From the NCBI RefSeq assembly GCF_000403785.1, contig NZ_APHJ01000030.1:19935-83934 (forward strand): a DNA stretch of 64,000 nt, written 5' to 3'. This document shows positions 63,496 to 64,000 of this stretch, piece after piece. Both the position numbers and the translations under genes were made by a program. The stretch's first letter is position 1. Each line of letters begins with the position of its first letter. Origin of the DNA: Gillisia sp. CAL575. GTDB lineage: Bacteria > Bacteroidota > Bacteroidia > Flavobacteriales > Flavobacteriaceae. The notes beneath the pieces are model-generated. The model had not been told where the DNA came from and made no database searches. It worked only from the letters and a program-made list of their open reading frames with translations.

Positions 63496-64000
63496 ATGAA
63501 AAAGTTAAACTATTGTTGGAGTTTTGTGATTGTCCTCTCATTGCTCTTTACTTCTTGTAGTAAAGAAGAAACTGATGTTACTGGCCCTGCTGGTCAGGAT
63601 ACATTTCAATTACAATTTGGAACCTTATTAAATGATTTTGCTAAGCAAACGAAAGATCATTTATCGGGTGATCCAGTAGAATGTAGAGTTGCCGATCCTT
63701 CTTATGTATTAGTTGCTTTAACCAATAGCAGTGACGACTGGGTTGCTGGAATGAATCCAGAGGCAGATGCAAATGACTTCATTAAAATTAATGTTAAAAA
63801 CAATAATGGAAGTTGGGAAACCCAATATTCTGATGTTTTAGGCTTGCCAGCAGGTACTTATAAATTACAGTATTTTATTGTTTATAGCGCAGATGATCAA
63901 GTATTATGGGTAGCTCCGCGTGAAGGAGGAGCCTATGCAGGTAGTGTAGCAGATGCATTGCCACAAACAATAGAATTAGGAGCAGGTACTAAGCCTTATG
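63496..64000 (+). CDS. Lipoprotein, N-terminal part (3' end outside window), paralogue of 41864-43810
   Basis: The frame is open from the ATG at 63496 to the window edge (168 complete codons). It starts with a lipoprotein signal peptide, lipobox LFTSC with Cys21, then SKEETDVTGP. It is closely similar over its whole visible length to the N-terminal domain of the lipoprotein inserted in the menaquinone locus: shared segments include QDTFQLQFGTLLNDF (here) versus QDTVQLQFGTLLNDF, ADPSYVLVALT, and VLWVAPREGGA. It is therefore the genomic paralogue and perhaps the source of the inserted gene. A LuxR-type regulator gene precedes it on the same strand. Confidence 0.88.
   Translation, partial: MKKLNYCWSFVIVLSLLFTSCSKEETDVTGPAGQDTFQLQFGTLLNDFAKQTKDHLSGDPVECRVADPSYVLVALTNSSDDWVAGMNPEADANDFIKINVKNNNGSWETQYSDVLGLPAGTYKLQYFIVYSADDQVLWVAPREGGAYAGSVADALPQTIELGAGTKPY

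Noticed and set aside
1..64000. tRNA, rRNA, insertion sequences, prophage
   Set aside because: No tRNA-like cloverleaf, no rRNA sequence, no transposase, integrase or phage gene was recognised on either strand by reading; a tRNAscan or ISfinder run would be decisive.

Overview
The window is chromosomal DNA from a member of the Bacteroidetes, almost certainly a Flavobacteriaceae species of the marine Gramella/Gillisia/Salegentibacter type. The reasons are the low GC content, the TTG-N18-22-TAnnTTTG promoters, an arginine cluster built around a succinylornithine-type carbamoyltransferase, a class II ketol-acid reductoisomerase, a menaquinone cluster, a fused alpha/beta E1 dehydrogenase, and outer-membrane lipoproteins with thrombospondin type 3 repeats. 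I see no rRNA, tRNA, CRISPR array or intact insertion sequence.

Layout. (1) 1-2703: two paralogous multi-pass membrane proteins (the first cut by the window edge), a very small ORF between them, then an overlapping histidine kinase/response regulator pair. (2) 2761-3240: a tandem array of five palindromic repeats. (3) 3341-4879: an acetyltransferase-nitrilase fusion, followed by a decayed copy of an aldehyde dehydrogenase whose intact relative lies at 28560-29939. (4) 5511-12214: the isoleucine/valine operon ilvD-ilvB-ilvN-ilvC-ilvA, tightly spaced or overlapping. (5) 12540-21919: the arginine cluster, with a GNAT acyltransferase, argG, argC, proC, argD, the argF-type carbamoyltransferase, argB, an argE-type deacylase and argH. 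(6) 22476-26817, minus strand: the leucine operon leuA-leuC-leuD-leuB. Regions 4 to 6 form a block of about 21 kb that makes branched-chain amino acids and arginine. (7) 26964-40630: mixed housekeeping genes, including an unknown helical protein, aldehyde dehydrogenase, EamA transporter, YpfJ-type metallopeptidase, RluA-type pseudouridine synthase, panB, a CPBP protease, serine deaminase, dnaK and a divergent Nramp-like transporter. (8) 40671-50371: menaquinone genes (hotdog thioesterase, menF, menD, menB) with an S1-domain protein and two small secreted proteins. (9) 50371-61766: two bPH2-domain membrane proteins, a fused E1 dehydrogenase, a peptidase-like outer-membrane protein, a LOG-family protein and uvrA. 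(10) 62226-64000: a LuxR-type regulator and the start of a lipoprotein gene cut by the window edge.

The most notable structure is in the menaquinone locus. The thioesterase and menF genes, normally overlapping by one base, have been forced about 3.1 kb apart. The intact thioesterase is followed by a decayed 5' part of menF, then by a lipoprotein gene, then by a decayed 3' part of the thioesterase, then by intact menF. Direct repeats therefore flank an inserted lipoprotein gene whose paralogue is the truncated gene at the right edge. Other points are a structured intergenic element between argH and leuB, short branched-chain-rich peptides upstream of ilvD and leuA (speculative leaders), an alanine at the specificity position of the carbamoyltransferase, and a Nramp homologue lacking the DPGN motif. 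All identifications come from reading the sequence and from remembered family features; no database search was run.
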